A program made the position numbers and the translations under genes. From positions 1 to 64,000 of the forward strand of contig NEUU01000013.1 of NCBI GenBank assembly GCA_002304345.1: a stretch of DNA of 64,000 nt. Direction: 5' to 3'. Under the pieces are notes generated by a model that was not told the DNA's origin, ran no database searches, and was given only the letters and a program-made list of their open reading frames with translations. This document shows, one piece after another, positions 31,106 through 38,937 of the stretch (positions are counted from its first letter, which is position 1; each line of letters starts with the position of its first letter). This DNA comes from Verrucomicrobia bacterium Tous-C9LFEB. Its GTDB lineage: Bacteria; Verrucomicrobiota; Verrucomicrobiia; Methylacidiphilales; UBA1321.

Positions 31106-31149
31106 ACCTTGGCGTTCTTGGCGAACTCCGCGAGAAATTCTGCTCCCCG
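31106..31149 (+). repeat. Family E repeat, copy 1
   Basis: CTTGGCGTTCTTGGCGAACT followed by CCGCGAGAAATTCTGCTCCCC. Other copies lie at 31538-31572 and 33766-33800. It abuts a family C copy, and the tail GCGAGAAATTCTGCTCCCC recurs at 31394-31414 before the next C copy. Confidence 0.75.
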
Positions 31150-31151
31150 AC

Positions 31152-31227
31152 GGAACTCCGGTTGTAGCCGCTGCCGCTGGCTGCGGCGGGCACAAGCTCA
31201 AAGACAGGGACACAGTCAGGTTGCAGG
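31152..31227 (+). repeat. Family C repeat, copy 2
   Basis: GGAACTCCGGTTGTAGCCGC onward matches 21018-21080 closely, with a tail AAAGACAGGGACACAGTCAG. Joined directly to family E. Confidence 0.8.
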
Positions 31228-31267
31228 ATATCCTCCGGGGAATGAACGCAGTCCCATGGATTCGAAC

Positions 31268-31386
31268 TGTAGGGCGGTTCGGTGAACCGCCGCTGGCACC
31301 GCAGGTGCCAAAGGGTGGAGAGTAGGCATTCGGAATTCCATGTGGCAGCTTCGCTGCCAATCGGCGGCTCACCGAGCCGCCCTACA
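31268..31386. repeat. Family D element, long form, copy 3
   Basis: The 119-base element runs from TGTAGGGCGGTTCGGTGAAC to GAGCCGCCCTACA. Its inner hairpins are GGCACCGCAGGTGCC and GGCAGCTTCGCTGCC. The copy at 33863-33979 has the same architecture with compensating changes (GGCCCCGCAGGGGCC), strong evidence for selection on, or recent descent of, a folded structure. Confidence 0.85.
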
Positions 31387-31418
31387 ACGCTAGCGCGAGA
31401 AATTCTGCTCCCCCGACA

Positions 31419-31478
31419 GAACTCCGGTTGTAGCCGCTGCCGCTGGCTGCGCCGGGCGCAAGCTCAAAGACAGGGACT
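31419..31478 (+). repeat. Family C repeat, copy 3
   Basis: AGAACTCCGGTTGTAGCCGC onward, one base different from the other copies in the GCGCCGGGC part, ending AAAGACAGGGACTTT. Preceded by the family E tail. Confidence 0.8.
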
Positions 31479-31537
31479 TTCGGCAACGAAGACTTCCACC
31501 TTTCAAACCCTCCCCCGCCGCCCCCCTCTTCTTTCCC

Positions 31538-31572
31538 TACCTTGGCGCTCTTGGCGAACTCCGCGAGAAATC
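31538..31572 (+). repeat. Family E repeat, copy 2
   Basis: TACCTTGGCGCTCTTGGCGA followed by ACTCCGCGAGAAATC, 35 bases nearly identical to 31108-31139. Confidence 0.75.
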
Positions 31573-32032
31573 GCCCCTTTGAAGACCTCCCGCCCTTTAA
31601 TAGGTTCAATAAAGTTCACTCACGAATGGCTTTTCACCCCGCCCGATACTTGGCACTATCGCCTCAAGCTGATGGGCCATCCGACCTCCCCCTGTTGATC
31701 CCCCAACCCCACCGATTCGACCCGTTCCCGATCGCCCTAGCCAATCAGTAGCAAACCTACTCATCAAATCCAAACCACCGCTCACTAATCCTCACTCGCT
31801 TTACCCTTCTCCCCAGCCCCAAGCCGCCTTAAATCTGACGCATCTCCTAGCAATGACAACGATTCATGCGGCAAACTGGAAATCTTTCAGGCTGTTTAAC
31901 GTAGCTAATCAGCTCAATAATCTCGACAACACTGCCCCCCATCGATTACAAACTATCCTTCGGCAAGTAGACTTAAAAAACGAGATCTGCCACAAAGCGG
32001 TTTATTAGACTGAGAATCACAGGGACAAAACT

Positions 32033-33118
32033 ATGAAAACGACCGGGAAAAAGTTCTCACATTTAATCACCAAAACCTTCCTCACCGGCGTCCTCGCTAT
32101 CGGCAGCCTCTACCTGCCCTCCCTCACCCACGCCGAAACCAGCGTCGCCACGGCCCCTGAGGGTTACATCACGCTCAATATCGCAGCGGGTACGGGAACC
32201 TCCTATACACTTTCCACGATTTCATTGCCGCTCCACAAAGCCTTACAAGGAAGTGGCCAACTCACAGGAGTCATTACTGGCGTCACAGCCAACGCCATTT
32301 CCAATACCAACGCCGGATGGACCGCCGGGGCCTTTTCCGCCGCAGCCAATCCGTTCGCCGTTAAAATCACAAGTGGTGCCGCCACCGGTCGCGTTCTGGT
32401 GATTTCCAGCGCCACAGCCAATACCGCCACCATGGCTACGGTCGATAATCAAGGAACCGATCTCACCACACTCGGTATCGTCGCCGGTACGGATACCTAT
32501 GAAGTCTTTCCTGTCGATACGCTGCTTAGCCTTTTTGGAACGCCCGCGACGACGGGAGTAAAGGGCGGAAGCACCCACAAGACCGCTGATACGGTTAAGG
32601 TTTTTTCGGCGAGTGCAGGGTGGTTGTCCTATTTCTATAATACGGATCTGGGTATGTGGACTCAAACAGCTCCTGTCACGGCTGCAAATAATGTAATACT
32701 GCGTTCCGATCAAGGAATCATGTACAGTCGCATTGGCAATACCCCAATTGCCCTCACTCTCTTTGGACGAGTTCCTAACACTCACTCGAATATTGCCATC
32801 AATAAAGGTGGCGTTACTTACATTGGTTCCACGTGGCCAACCAATACAACGTTAGCAACGAGCGGAATTCAAAACACCCCAGGTTGGGTGACAGGTACTC
32901 CTGCTACAGCAAAAAATGCAGATCAGATTAAAATCTATACTCAAGAGAGCGGATGGAACTCTTATTACCACAATGGCACGAATTGGATGAGTATCGCCCC
33001 TTCGAAAATTAGCGACAACGTAGTGATAGAAGCAGGATCAAGTATCATCGTCACCAAACAGGGATCTGCATCAGGCGTCGTATTTTTAACTCAAGACCTT
33101 CCCTACTCTTTCAACTGA
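32033..33118 (+). CDS. TIGR02597-like secreted protein
   Basis: A 361-residue protein with a signal peptide (about 1-35, ending THAETS). The Gly/Thr/Ser/Asn-rich body contains two related segments (GWLSYFYNTDLGMWTQ and GWNSYYHNGTNWMS), each before an ILRSDQG/IEAGSS strand. This resembles the TIGR02597 family I associate with Verrucomicrobiota and Lentisphaerae; its function is unknown. It is eight bases upstream of a PEP-CTERM gene, so both are probably exported together. Codon use after about 32700 is AT-richer than the window average. Confidence 0.65.
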   Translation: MKTTGKKFSHLITKTFLTGVLAIGSLYLPSLTHAETSVATAPEGYITLNIAAGTGTSYTLSTISLPLHKALQGSGQLTGVITGVTANAISNTNAGWTAGAFSAAANPFAVKITSGAATGRVLVISSATANTATMATVDNQGTDLTTLGIVAGTDTYEVFPVDTLLSLFGTPATTGVKGGSTHKTADTVKVFSASAGWLSYFYNTDLGMWTQTAPVTAANNVILRSDQGIMYSRIGNTPIALTLFGRVPNTHSNIAINKGGVTYIGSTWPTNTTLATSGIQNTPGWVTGTPATAKNADQIKIYTQESGWNSYYHNGTNWMSIAPSKISDNVVIEAGSSIIVTKQGSASGVVFLTQDLPYSFN

Positions 33119-33125
33119 TAGCCAA

Positions 33126-33695
33126 ATGAAAACACTCACATTGATCCTAAGTTTTATTCTAAGCACTGCATTTGCCAATGCAGTGACCATTACAGGATTT
33201 GGAACAGGCGACACCAGGCCATTTACAAATGATCTTGGTGTCTGGTCGTATACTTCCACGTTAACTAACGTCAGTGTAATTAATGCTTCCGATAATGCAG
33301 CCCCGGCCATCTTTAGTACTCTACCCTCCGAAGCCAATATCCTAGGTCAATCACTACTAACACTAACTGGATCACTTGATAGCGTCACCCCATCAGTAGA
33401 TCACTTTCGCATATATTTGTATGACACCAGCACGTACGCCGCATATGCTGACTTTACATGGTCCTCGTTTATAGGAGGAGCAACCATCGGCCAATCATTG
33501 TCCAATGACTTATCTTCCGGAGGCACATTCAATGCTCTGCATTTACAATCTTGGAAATTGACTGTGTATGGTAGCGGCCAGACCGTCTCCTTCACCTTCA
33601 ACGACCTCTCCGCCGTACCGGAACCGACCTCGCTGTTGTTGCTCGGCATGGGCCTCGCCGGAATCGCGATGCGCCGCTCCCTGCGCCGCCGCTAA
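33126..33695 (+). CDS. PEP-CTERM sorting domain protein
   Basis: A 189-residue secreted protein with a signal peptide (about 1-20). The beta-rich Ser/Thr/Asn-rich body ends in a textbook PEP-CTERM tail: VPEPTSLLLLGMGLAGIAMR then RSLRRR. The tail marks it for exosortase (EpsH/XrtA type), which is not in this window. It forms a pair with the gene before it. The tail is GC-rich while the body is AT-richer. Confidence 0.88.
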   Translation: MKTLTLILSFILSTAFANAVTITGFGTGDTRPFTNDLGVWSYTSTLTNVSVINASDNAAPAIFSTLPSEANILGQSLLTLTGSLDSVTPSVDHFRIYLYDTSTYAAYADFTWSSFIGGATIGQSLSNDLSSGGTFNALHLQSWKLTVYGSGQTVSFTFNDLSAVPEPTSLLLLGMGLAGIAMRRSLRRR

Positions 33696-33718
33696 ACTCT
33701 TTCCTCTCTCTCCAAAAC

Positions 33719-33759
33719 CAAAATCCCCTCCTCGCTGCGGCGTCGAGGGGATTTTCTTT
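33719..33759 (+). terminator. Terminator after the PEP-CTERM gene
   Basis: AAATCCCCTC at 33721-33730 pairs with GAGGGGATTT at 33745-33754, followed by TTCTTT. It ends the two-gene transcript 25 bases after the stop. Confidence 0.8.
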
Positions 33760-33765
33760 GTCCCC

Positions 33766-33800
33766 TCCCCTTGGCGTCTTGGCGAGCTCCGCGAGAAATC
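33766..33800 (+). repeat. Family E repeat, copy 3
   Basis: TCCCCTTGGCGTCTTGGCGA followed by GCTCCGCGAGAAATC, directly after the terminator. Confidence 0.7.
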
Positions 33801-33862
33801 CCCGGTGCAACCGCGACCGCTGCGGCGGCAGGGCAATCAACCCCGGAAGAATGCATCCGAAC

Positions 33863-33979
33863 TGTAGGGCGGTTCTGTGAACCGCCGCTGGCCCCGCAGG
33901 GGCCATGAGTGGGGAATTCGCATTCAGGCTTTAGCTGGCAGCTTCGCTGCCAATCGGCGGTTCACAGAACCGCCCTACA
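33863..33979. repeat. Family D element, long form, copy 4
   Basis: The 117-base element runs from TGTAGGGCGGTTCTGTGAAC to GAACCGCCCTACA. Its internal hairpins are GGCCCCGCAGGGGCC and GGCAGCTTCGCTGCC, matching 31268-31386. A family H element follows after 10 bases. Confidence 0.85.
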
Positions 33980-33989
33980 ACGCAGACTC

Positions 33990-34058
33990 CGTACTTTTTG
34001 CCGCCATAGCGCAAAAATGTCGCACACCTAGCAAACGTAGCCAACCTAACGCAAACGT
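33990..34058 (+). repeat. Family H element, copy 2
   Basis: CGTACTTTTTGCCGCCATAG, then TCGCACACCTAGCAAACGTA and GCCAACCTAAC. It is homologous to 4121-4191 and follows a D element as there. Confidence 0.7.
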
Positions 34059-34235
34059 CCTCCGCGTTTCTGTGCTATAACTCGTGGCATGCCCAGCGTC
34101 TGCCCTGTTGAAATCTCAAACCTGAAATGGGGAACTTCCCGACTACACCCCAGGCGACACCCAACAGAGTCGGTCGATTCTTGTAGCGCTTTGTCGACGC
34201 TCTTTTTTTCTACCACCCCCACCTGTGGCGAAGCG

Positions 34236-34260
34236 TTACCGGGTGCAGCGTCACGCTGCC
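34236..34260. repeat. Family G hairpin, copy 3
   Basis: TTACCGGGTGCAGCGTCACG followed by CTGCC. The GGCAGCGTGACGCTGC hairpin overlaps the aldo/keto reductase stop at 34251-34253, so the repeat supplies the gene's final codons. Confidence 0.65.
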
Positions 34261-35243
34261 GCTGCCAGAATCGTCTCGATCTGGGTCAGCTCGGCGGCGG
34301 TGAACTCCAGCTTCTCCAGCGCCTTCACATTATCCTCCAACTGCGCCACGCTGCTCGCCCCGATCAGGGCCGACGTCACCTCCGGCAACCGCAGCACCCA
34401 CGCCAGCGCCATTTGCGCCAGGGTTTGGCCCCGCTGTTGCGCCAATGCATCCAGCTTCTGGATCTTCGGCAACTGCTTCTGCACCGCCGACGGTTTCAGG
34501 AAATGCTCCCGCGCCGCGCGCGAATCCTTCGGGATATCCTTCAAATAACGATTCGTCAGTTGCCCCTGCGCGAGCGGACAAAACACAATGCTCCCGATCC
34601 CCTCTTCCCGCAGCACCGTCGTCAGGCCGTCCTCGATCCAGCGATCCAGCATGTTGTAGGACGGCTGATGAATCACACACGGCGTCCCGAGCTTCTTCAA
34701 AATCGCCGCCGCCTGCCGCGTCTGCTCCGGTCGATACGACGAGATGCCCGCGTACAACGCCTTGCCGCTGCGCACGGCGTGATCGAGCGCCCCCATCGTT
34801 TCCTCCAGCGGCGTCTCGGGATCAAAGCGGTGCGAATAGAAAATGTCCACGTAGTCCAAGCCCAGGCGCTTCAAGCTCTGGTCCAGGCTCGCCAGCAAAT
34901 ACTTCCGCGAACCCCATTCGCCGTACGGCCCCGGCCACATGTCGTAGCCCGCCTTGGTCGAAACGATCAACTCGTCGCGGTACGCGGCCAGATCCTGACG
35001 CAACATGCAACCGAAGTTCGTCTCCGCCGAGCCGGGGGGCGGCCCGTAATTGTTCGCCAAGTCGAAGTGGGTGACGCCCAGATCGAAGGCCCGCAGCACG
35101 ATGTGACGCCCCACCGCGTAGTTGTCCACGTACCCGAAATTATGCCACAGCCCCAGCGAGATGCGCGGCAGTTTCAACCCGCTGCGCCCGCAGCGCGCAT
35201 AGGTCATGTTCTGGTAACGATTGGGGTCCGCTTGATGGCTCAT
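34251..35243 (-). CDS. Aldo/keto reductase, YghZ (L-glyceraldehyde-3-phosphate reductase)-like
   Basis: A 330-residue TIM-barrel oxidoreductase. The catalytic residues appear in order: Asp and Tyr in HFDLANNYG, Lys in VSTKAGY and His in IFYSHRFD. The NYGPPPGSAE and GYDMWPGPYGEWGSRKYL segments are characteristic of the YghZ subgroup, which reduces L-glyceraldehyde 3-phosphate and methylglyoxal-type aldehydes with NADPH. The final Ala-rich residues are encoded by a family G repeat. It stands alone on the minus strand. Confidence 0.9.
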   Translation of the reverse strand: MSHQADPNRYQNMTYARCGRSGLKLPRISLGLWHNFGYVDNYAVGRHIVLRAFDLGVTHFDLANNYGPPPGSAETNFGCMLRQDLAAYRDELIVSTKAGYDMWPGPYGEWGSRKYLLASLDQSLKRLGLDYVDIFYSHRFDPETPLEETMGALDHAVRSGKALYAGISSYRPEQTRQAAAILKKLGTPCVIHQPSYNMLDRWIEDGLTTVLREEGIGSIVFCPLAQGQLTNRYLKDIPKDSRAAREHFLKPSAVQKQLPKIQKLDALAQQRGQTLAQMALAWVLRLPEVTSALIGASSVAQLEDNVKALEKLEFTAAELTQIETILAAAA

Positions 35244-35308
35244 AAAAAAGTGGGGGAAGTCGTTCCGCTACGAAAAAGTGTCTGGCTGGAAAGGACTCAA
35301 AGTGAGAG

Positions 35309-35391
35309 TGCCGGCGGAGGGACTTGAACCCACACATACTTGCGTATAACAGATTTTGAGTCTGTCGCGTCTGCCATTTCGCCACGCCGGC
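35309..35391 (-). tRNA. tRNA-Leu (anticodon CAA)
   Basis: An 83-nt tRNA on the minus strand. The acceptor stem GCCGGCG (35385-35391) pairs with CGCCGGC (35310-35316), discriminator A at 35309. The anticodon stem ACAGA/TCTGT encloses the loop CTCAAAA, giving CAA. The long variable arm and GGTTCAAGTCC T-loop are those of leucine tRNA. CCA is not encoded. Confidence 0.95.
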
Positions 35392-35520
35392 TATGCTCGC
35401 CCGATCAAGCCTCGTTCCGGAGAACAGGGCTCGTCAAGCTGTCGGCCATTATGCATGGCCCGTCGAGGTCGACAAGGAAAAGTGCAGCGAAAACTTACTC
35501 TCCCCTACCCCGGCTCTTTT

Positions 35521-37716
35521 TTACTCCACTGCCACCAAATGCCACTGGTGACTGCGGAAATCGCGATCCGGAATCGGCAGTTCCACGCCGCCGTAGAGCA
35601 ACGACTCGCCGCTGTAAATCCGGTCCGTACTGCTCAGTCGATAACGCCGCGCCGGGTCGAGTCCGCGCAAGGGCAAATTCCGGTTTGCCGTGTTGCAATC
35701 GGAGAGCACCAGCACGTAGGTCACAAGCGCTTCGCGCCGATCGGGCGAGACGACCATCCATGCCGATTCATTGCTGTCGAAGGGACTGCGCAGCCGGTAG
35801 AGATCGCCCCCGAGCAACAGCTTGGCATGCGTCTTGTAGGCCGCGACCTGCCGACGGATTTCATCGAGCTCCTCCGGAGTGCACTCGGTCAGGTCGAGTT
35901 CGTAACCGAACGCCCCGGTCAACGCCACATGCCCGCGCGTGGTGAAGGGCGTGACGCGCCCGACCGCGCTGTTCGGTACGTGGGAAACATGCGCCGAGAG
36001 CGTGGAGAAGGGATAGAGCAGACTCGTGCCGTACTGGATCTTCAAGCGCGAGATTGCGTCCGAATTGTCACTCGTCCAAATCTGCGGCGTGTAGTAAAGC
36101 ATCGCCGGATCGAACCGCCCGCCGCCGCCGGAACAGCCCTCGATCAGGATCTCGGGAAATTCTCGCGTGAATCGCTCCAGCAGATCGTACACACCGAGCA
36201 TGTACCGGTGCGCGGTTTCCATCTGCCGCTCCGGCGGCAACAACGCGGACCCGATCTCCGTCATGTGCCGGTTCATATCCCACTTCACAAACGTAATCGG
36301 CGCGGACCGCAAGATCGCCGCCATCTGCCGAAAGATTTCCTCGCGCACTTCCGGTCGCGAAAAATCGAGCACATGCTGCGCGCGGCCCAACGTGCCCGGC
36401 CGTCCCGGCACGTGCAATCGCCAGTCAGGATGCTGCCGGAACAAATCGCTATCGGGGGAAATCATCTCCGGCTCGAACCACAGCCCGAGCTTCAAGCCCT
36501 GCGCCGTCACGCGACGGCCCAGCTCTTCCAAGCCACCCGGAAGGCGCGACAGATCGGGCGTCCAATCCCCCAGAGACGATTTATCGTCCGTGCGATGCCC
36601 GAACCAGCCGTCATCGACCACAAGCATCTCCACGCCCACCTTGGCCGCCTGCTCCGCGATGGCGCACAGTTTGTCCGTCGTGAAATTGAAGTAGGTCGCC
36701 TCCCAATTATTGATCACGATGGGGCGCGGCTGATCCACCCATCTCGCGCTCAAGAGATGCCGCCGGTAAAACCGATGCAAGGCACGCGACATGCCGCCCA
36801 GTCCTTCCGCGGAAAAGACCAGCACCGCTTCGGGCGTTTGAAACACTTCGCCGGGATTCAGCAGCCAACCGAAATCAAACGGGTTAATGCCGATTTGCAA
36901 ACGAGGTTGACCGTCAATATCGACCTCCGCCGCACCGAGAAAATTGCCGCTGTAAACAAGATTCATCCCGTAGACACGCCCGTGTTCCTCACTCGTGCCG
37001 AGCTCGGTCAACGCGACGAAAGGATTATGCTGGTGACTGCTCGCCCCGCGACGGCTCTCGACCGATTGCATGCCGGGTCGCAACGGCGCGGCGAAGAGAT
37101 TGCGCTCCTGCGTCCACGCGCCGGACAAGTGCAGGAACGAATAGTTCGCGTACTCGGGAATGAAATCGACGCTGCACGAGAGCGCCCGGCGCAACTGCAA
37201 CGGATCGCTGCCGCCATTCACCAATCGCGCCGAACGGGTGATCACCGGATGCGCCGTGAATACGGTGTAGAGCAATTCCACTTCGAATCCCGTCTTGGCA
37301 TCGCGCAAAGTGATCACGAGAGATTCCGCCTCTCCCGGTTCCAGCGCAAACGTGGCAGGCAATCCTTCCAGCTTGGGCTTGCCGGGAATGACGCGATGCC
37401 CCGCATATTTCAACTCCACGATGCGCGATCCATCGCGCGGCTGGAATACCTCCACCGCAGGCGAACGAAAATCGGAGGTGCCGTAGACCGGATATTCCTG
37501 CGGCAGACTGTCGAGCGTGTACTGGTCGTCGCACCCGTGCGGGTTCGGACTGAAGGCGCGTCCACGCACCCGCCCGAGATGACTGAGATCGTGCGCCGCG
37601 AGACGCGGACCCCAGTACAGATGCGTGAGGTCACCCTGAGAGTTAACCTCAAAGGCATAAGTCACATTTCCGGCGTGCAGAAAAAAAGAAGGTTTATCCG
37701 TTTGAATTTCGATCAT
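35521..37716 (-). CDS. Alpha-galactosidase, glycoside hydrolase family 36
   Basis: A 731-residue GH36 enzyme. An N-terminal beta-supersandwich (about 1-320) precedes the catalytic barrel (about 325-640) and a C-terminal beta domain. The nucleophile is Asp480 in FVKWDMNRH. The acid/base is likely Asp550 in WTSDNSD, preceded by EGCSGGGGRFD. No signal peptide, so a cytoplasmic enzyme acting on imported galactosides. It follows the GntR gene by 12 bases, and its AGGAG (37725-37729, complement) overlaps the gntR stop, suggesting coupled translation. Confidence 0.94.
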   Translation of the reverse strand: MIEIQTDKPSFFLHAGNVTYAFEVNSQGDLTHLYWGPRLAAHDLSHLGRVRGRAFSPNPHGCDDQYTLDSLPQEYPVYGTSDFRSPAVEVFQPRDGSRIVELKYAGHRVIPGKPKLEGLPATFALEPGEAESLVITLRDAKTGFEVELLYTVFTAHPVITRSARLVNGGSDPLQLRRALSCSVDFIPEYANYSFLHLSGAWTQERNLFAAPLRPGMQSVESRRGASSHQHNPFVALTELGTSEEHGRVYGMNLVYSGNFLGAAEVDIDGQPRLQIGINPFDFGWLLNPGEVFQTPEAVLVFSAEGLGGMSRALHRFYRRHLLSARWVDQPRPIVINNWEATYFNFTTDKLCAIAEQAAKVGVEMLVVDDGWFGHRTDDKSSLGDWTPDLSRLPGGLEELGRRVTAQGLKLGLWFEPEMISPDSDLFRQHPDWRLHVPGRPGTLGRAQHVLDFSRPEVREEIFRQMAAILRSAPITFVKWDMNRHMTEIGSALLPPERQMETAHRYMLGVYDLLERFTREFPEILIEGCSGGGGRFDPAMLYYTPQIWTSDNSDAISRLKIQYGTSLLYPFSTLSAHVSHVPNSAVGRVTPFTTRGHVALTGAFGYELDLTECTPEELDEIRRQVAAYKTHAKLLLGGDLYRLRSPFDSNESAWMVVSPDRREALVTYVLVLSDCNTANRNLPLRGLDPARRYRLSSTDRIYSGESLLYGGVELPIPDRDFRSHQWHLVAVE

Positions 37717-37728
37717 AAAAAAATCTCC

Positions 37729-38820
37729 TCACGCGCTGGCGCGCACGACGATTTCGCCCCGCAACGTTTCCACCTGCACCGGCGACTCCACCCGCAAAAC
37801 CCGCTCCTGCAACAGCGCAAAGCAGCGGCGTCCAACGTCCTCATAGGGCACTCGGTAGGTGGTCAGCGGCACCGCCGCTTGCAGGCTCAGTACAAAATCA
37901 TCCGCACCGGTGATTTTCAAATCTTCCGGTACGCGCCATCCCCGCTCCTGCGCGGCCGCCATCAATCCCAAAGCGAGGTAATCGCTCGCTGCCACCACGC
38001 CTTCGAGATCGGAATAGCGCGCGAGAAAATTCCGACCCATGCCAATCGACTCGCGCACCGGTTCGTCGAAATCGATCACCACGCTTGGCTCCAGCGTCGA
38101 CCACTCCGTCCGCTCGCGAATGCCCGCCTCGTCCAGCGCCCAGCAATACCCTTGATACGTATCGTGCAGCGAACCCACCCACGAGAGATTCGAAAAATAA
38201 CCAATCCGCCGCAGCCCCTGCGCCAGCAAGTGGCGCGTCATCGTGTAGCCCACATGAAAGCGATCGATCGTCGCCGCAGAGCAACCCAGTCCGGGAAAGT
38301 TGGTACCACCCAAGACCACTGGGAATTTCGACTGCACGAGCAATTGCGAAAATTGGACCTGCTCCTCGGGCGAAGAAATATTCGGACACGTCATCGCCCC
38401 GCGCACATCGAACTCCGACAATCGCGCGATATACTCCGCTTCCTTGGCGTAATCGCTGCCGGTCGAAAGCATCACCACGCGACGCCCAGCTTGTTTCGCG
38501 GCATTTTGAAAACCCTTCGCCATTTTCCAGATCCCCTCGTGTTGCGTGCTCGGGTAAACGAAAGCCAGCGCATCCATCTGCACGCCTGCTTGCTCCGTTC
38601 CCGTCCGCAACACCCGCGTCCCCACGCGCGTCTTGCGCTCCACCCAACCATCGTGCGCCAGCAAGGCCAGCGCGCGGCCAATCGTGCCGAGGCCGCAATC
38701 AAACTGCTGCGCCAGCTCCCCATCGGCAGGAAGCTTGTCGCCCACTTTCCAGTGATTCGCACGCAAGGCATGGAGCAATTCTTTTTGAATCGCCGCGATC
38801 TTGGAAAGCGTCTGCGCCAT
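37729..38820 (-). CDS. GntR-type transcriptional regulator with LacI-like ligand domain
   Basis: A 363-residue protein. A GntR winged helix occupies about 5-75 (LPADGELAQQFDCGLGTIGR, then ALALLAHDGWVERK). The effector domain (about 85-363) is a periplasmic-binding-protein-like sugar sensor as in LacI/AraR. It most likely represses the flanking rhamnosidase and galactosidase genes and itself in response to a sugar. A near-perfect 34-bp palindrome lies 39-72 bases upstream of its start. Confidence 0.9.
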   Translation of the reverse strand: MAQTLSKIAAIQKELLHALRANHWKVGDKLPADGELAQQFDCGLGTIGRALALLAHDGWVERKTRVGTRVLRTGTEQAGVQMDALAFVYPSTQHEGIWKMAKGFQNAAKQAGRRVVMLSTGSDYAKEAEYIARLSEFDVRGAMTCPNISSPEEQVQFSQLLVQSKFPVVLGGTNFPGLGCSAATIDRFHVGYTMTRHLLAQGLRRIGYFSNLSWVGSLHDTYQGYCWALDEAGIRERTEWSTLEPSVVIDFDEPVRESIGMGRNFLARYSDLEGVVAASDYLALGLMAAAQERGWRVPEDLKITGADDFVLSLQAAVPLTTYRVPYEDVGRRCFALLQERVLRVESPVQVETLRGEIVVRASA

Positions 38821-38858
38821 GAACCCTACATTGACACTGTAACGTTCCGACGCAATAA

Positions 38859-38892
38859 AATAATACGCTTAATATTAATTAATCGTATTATT
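38859..38892. promoter_or_regulatory. 34-bp palindrome, candidate operator of the GntR regulator
   Basis: AATAATACG (38859-38867) and CGTATTATT (38884-38892) are perfect inverted repeats around an AT-rich, also largely symmetric centre (TTAAT...ATTAA). It lies between the rhamnosidase stop and the gntR start in strikingly AT-rich DNA. No GC stem or terminator T-run is present, so an operator for autoregulation is the best reading. Confidence 0.6.
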
Positions 38893-38937
38893 AATACTAG
38901 AAATTCAATATACTTATTATCAATAAGTTATATTTCA

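Larger units (their letters stand above)
31029..32032. other. 1-kb gene-free, repeat-filled intergenic region
   Basis: The spacer between the divergent ABC transporter and envelope-protein genes is almost entirely repeats up to about 31620: family E (31106-31149), C (31152-31227), D (31268-31386), C (31419-31478) and E (31538-31572). The remainder to 32032 is AT-richer and holds the promoter for the gene at 32033. No coding frame here is convincing. Confidence 0.7.
33696..34250. other. Repeat-rich intergenic region after the PEP-CTERM gene
   Basis: In order: terminator (33719-33759), family E (33766-33800), a partial family C-like CGCGACCGCTGCGGCGGCAG (33812-33831), family D (33863-33979), family H (33990-34058), and family G (34236-34260) at the aldo/keto reductase stop. 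No gene is seen. Confidence 0.65.

Noticed and set aside
31029..31800. Possible CRISPR array from many repeats in one gap
   Set aside because: Units differ in length and family, spacers are irregular, the same units occur singly elsewhere, and no cas gene is present.
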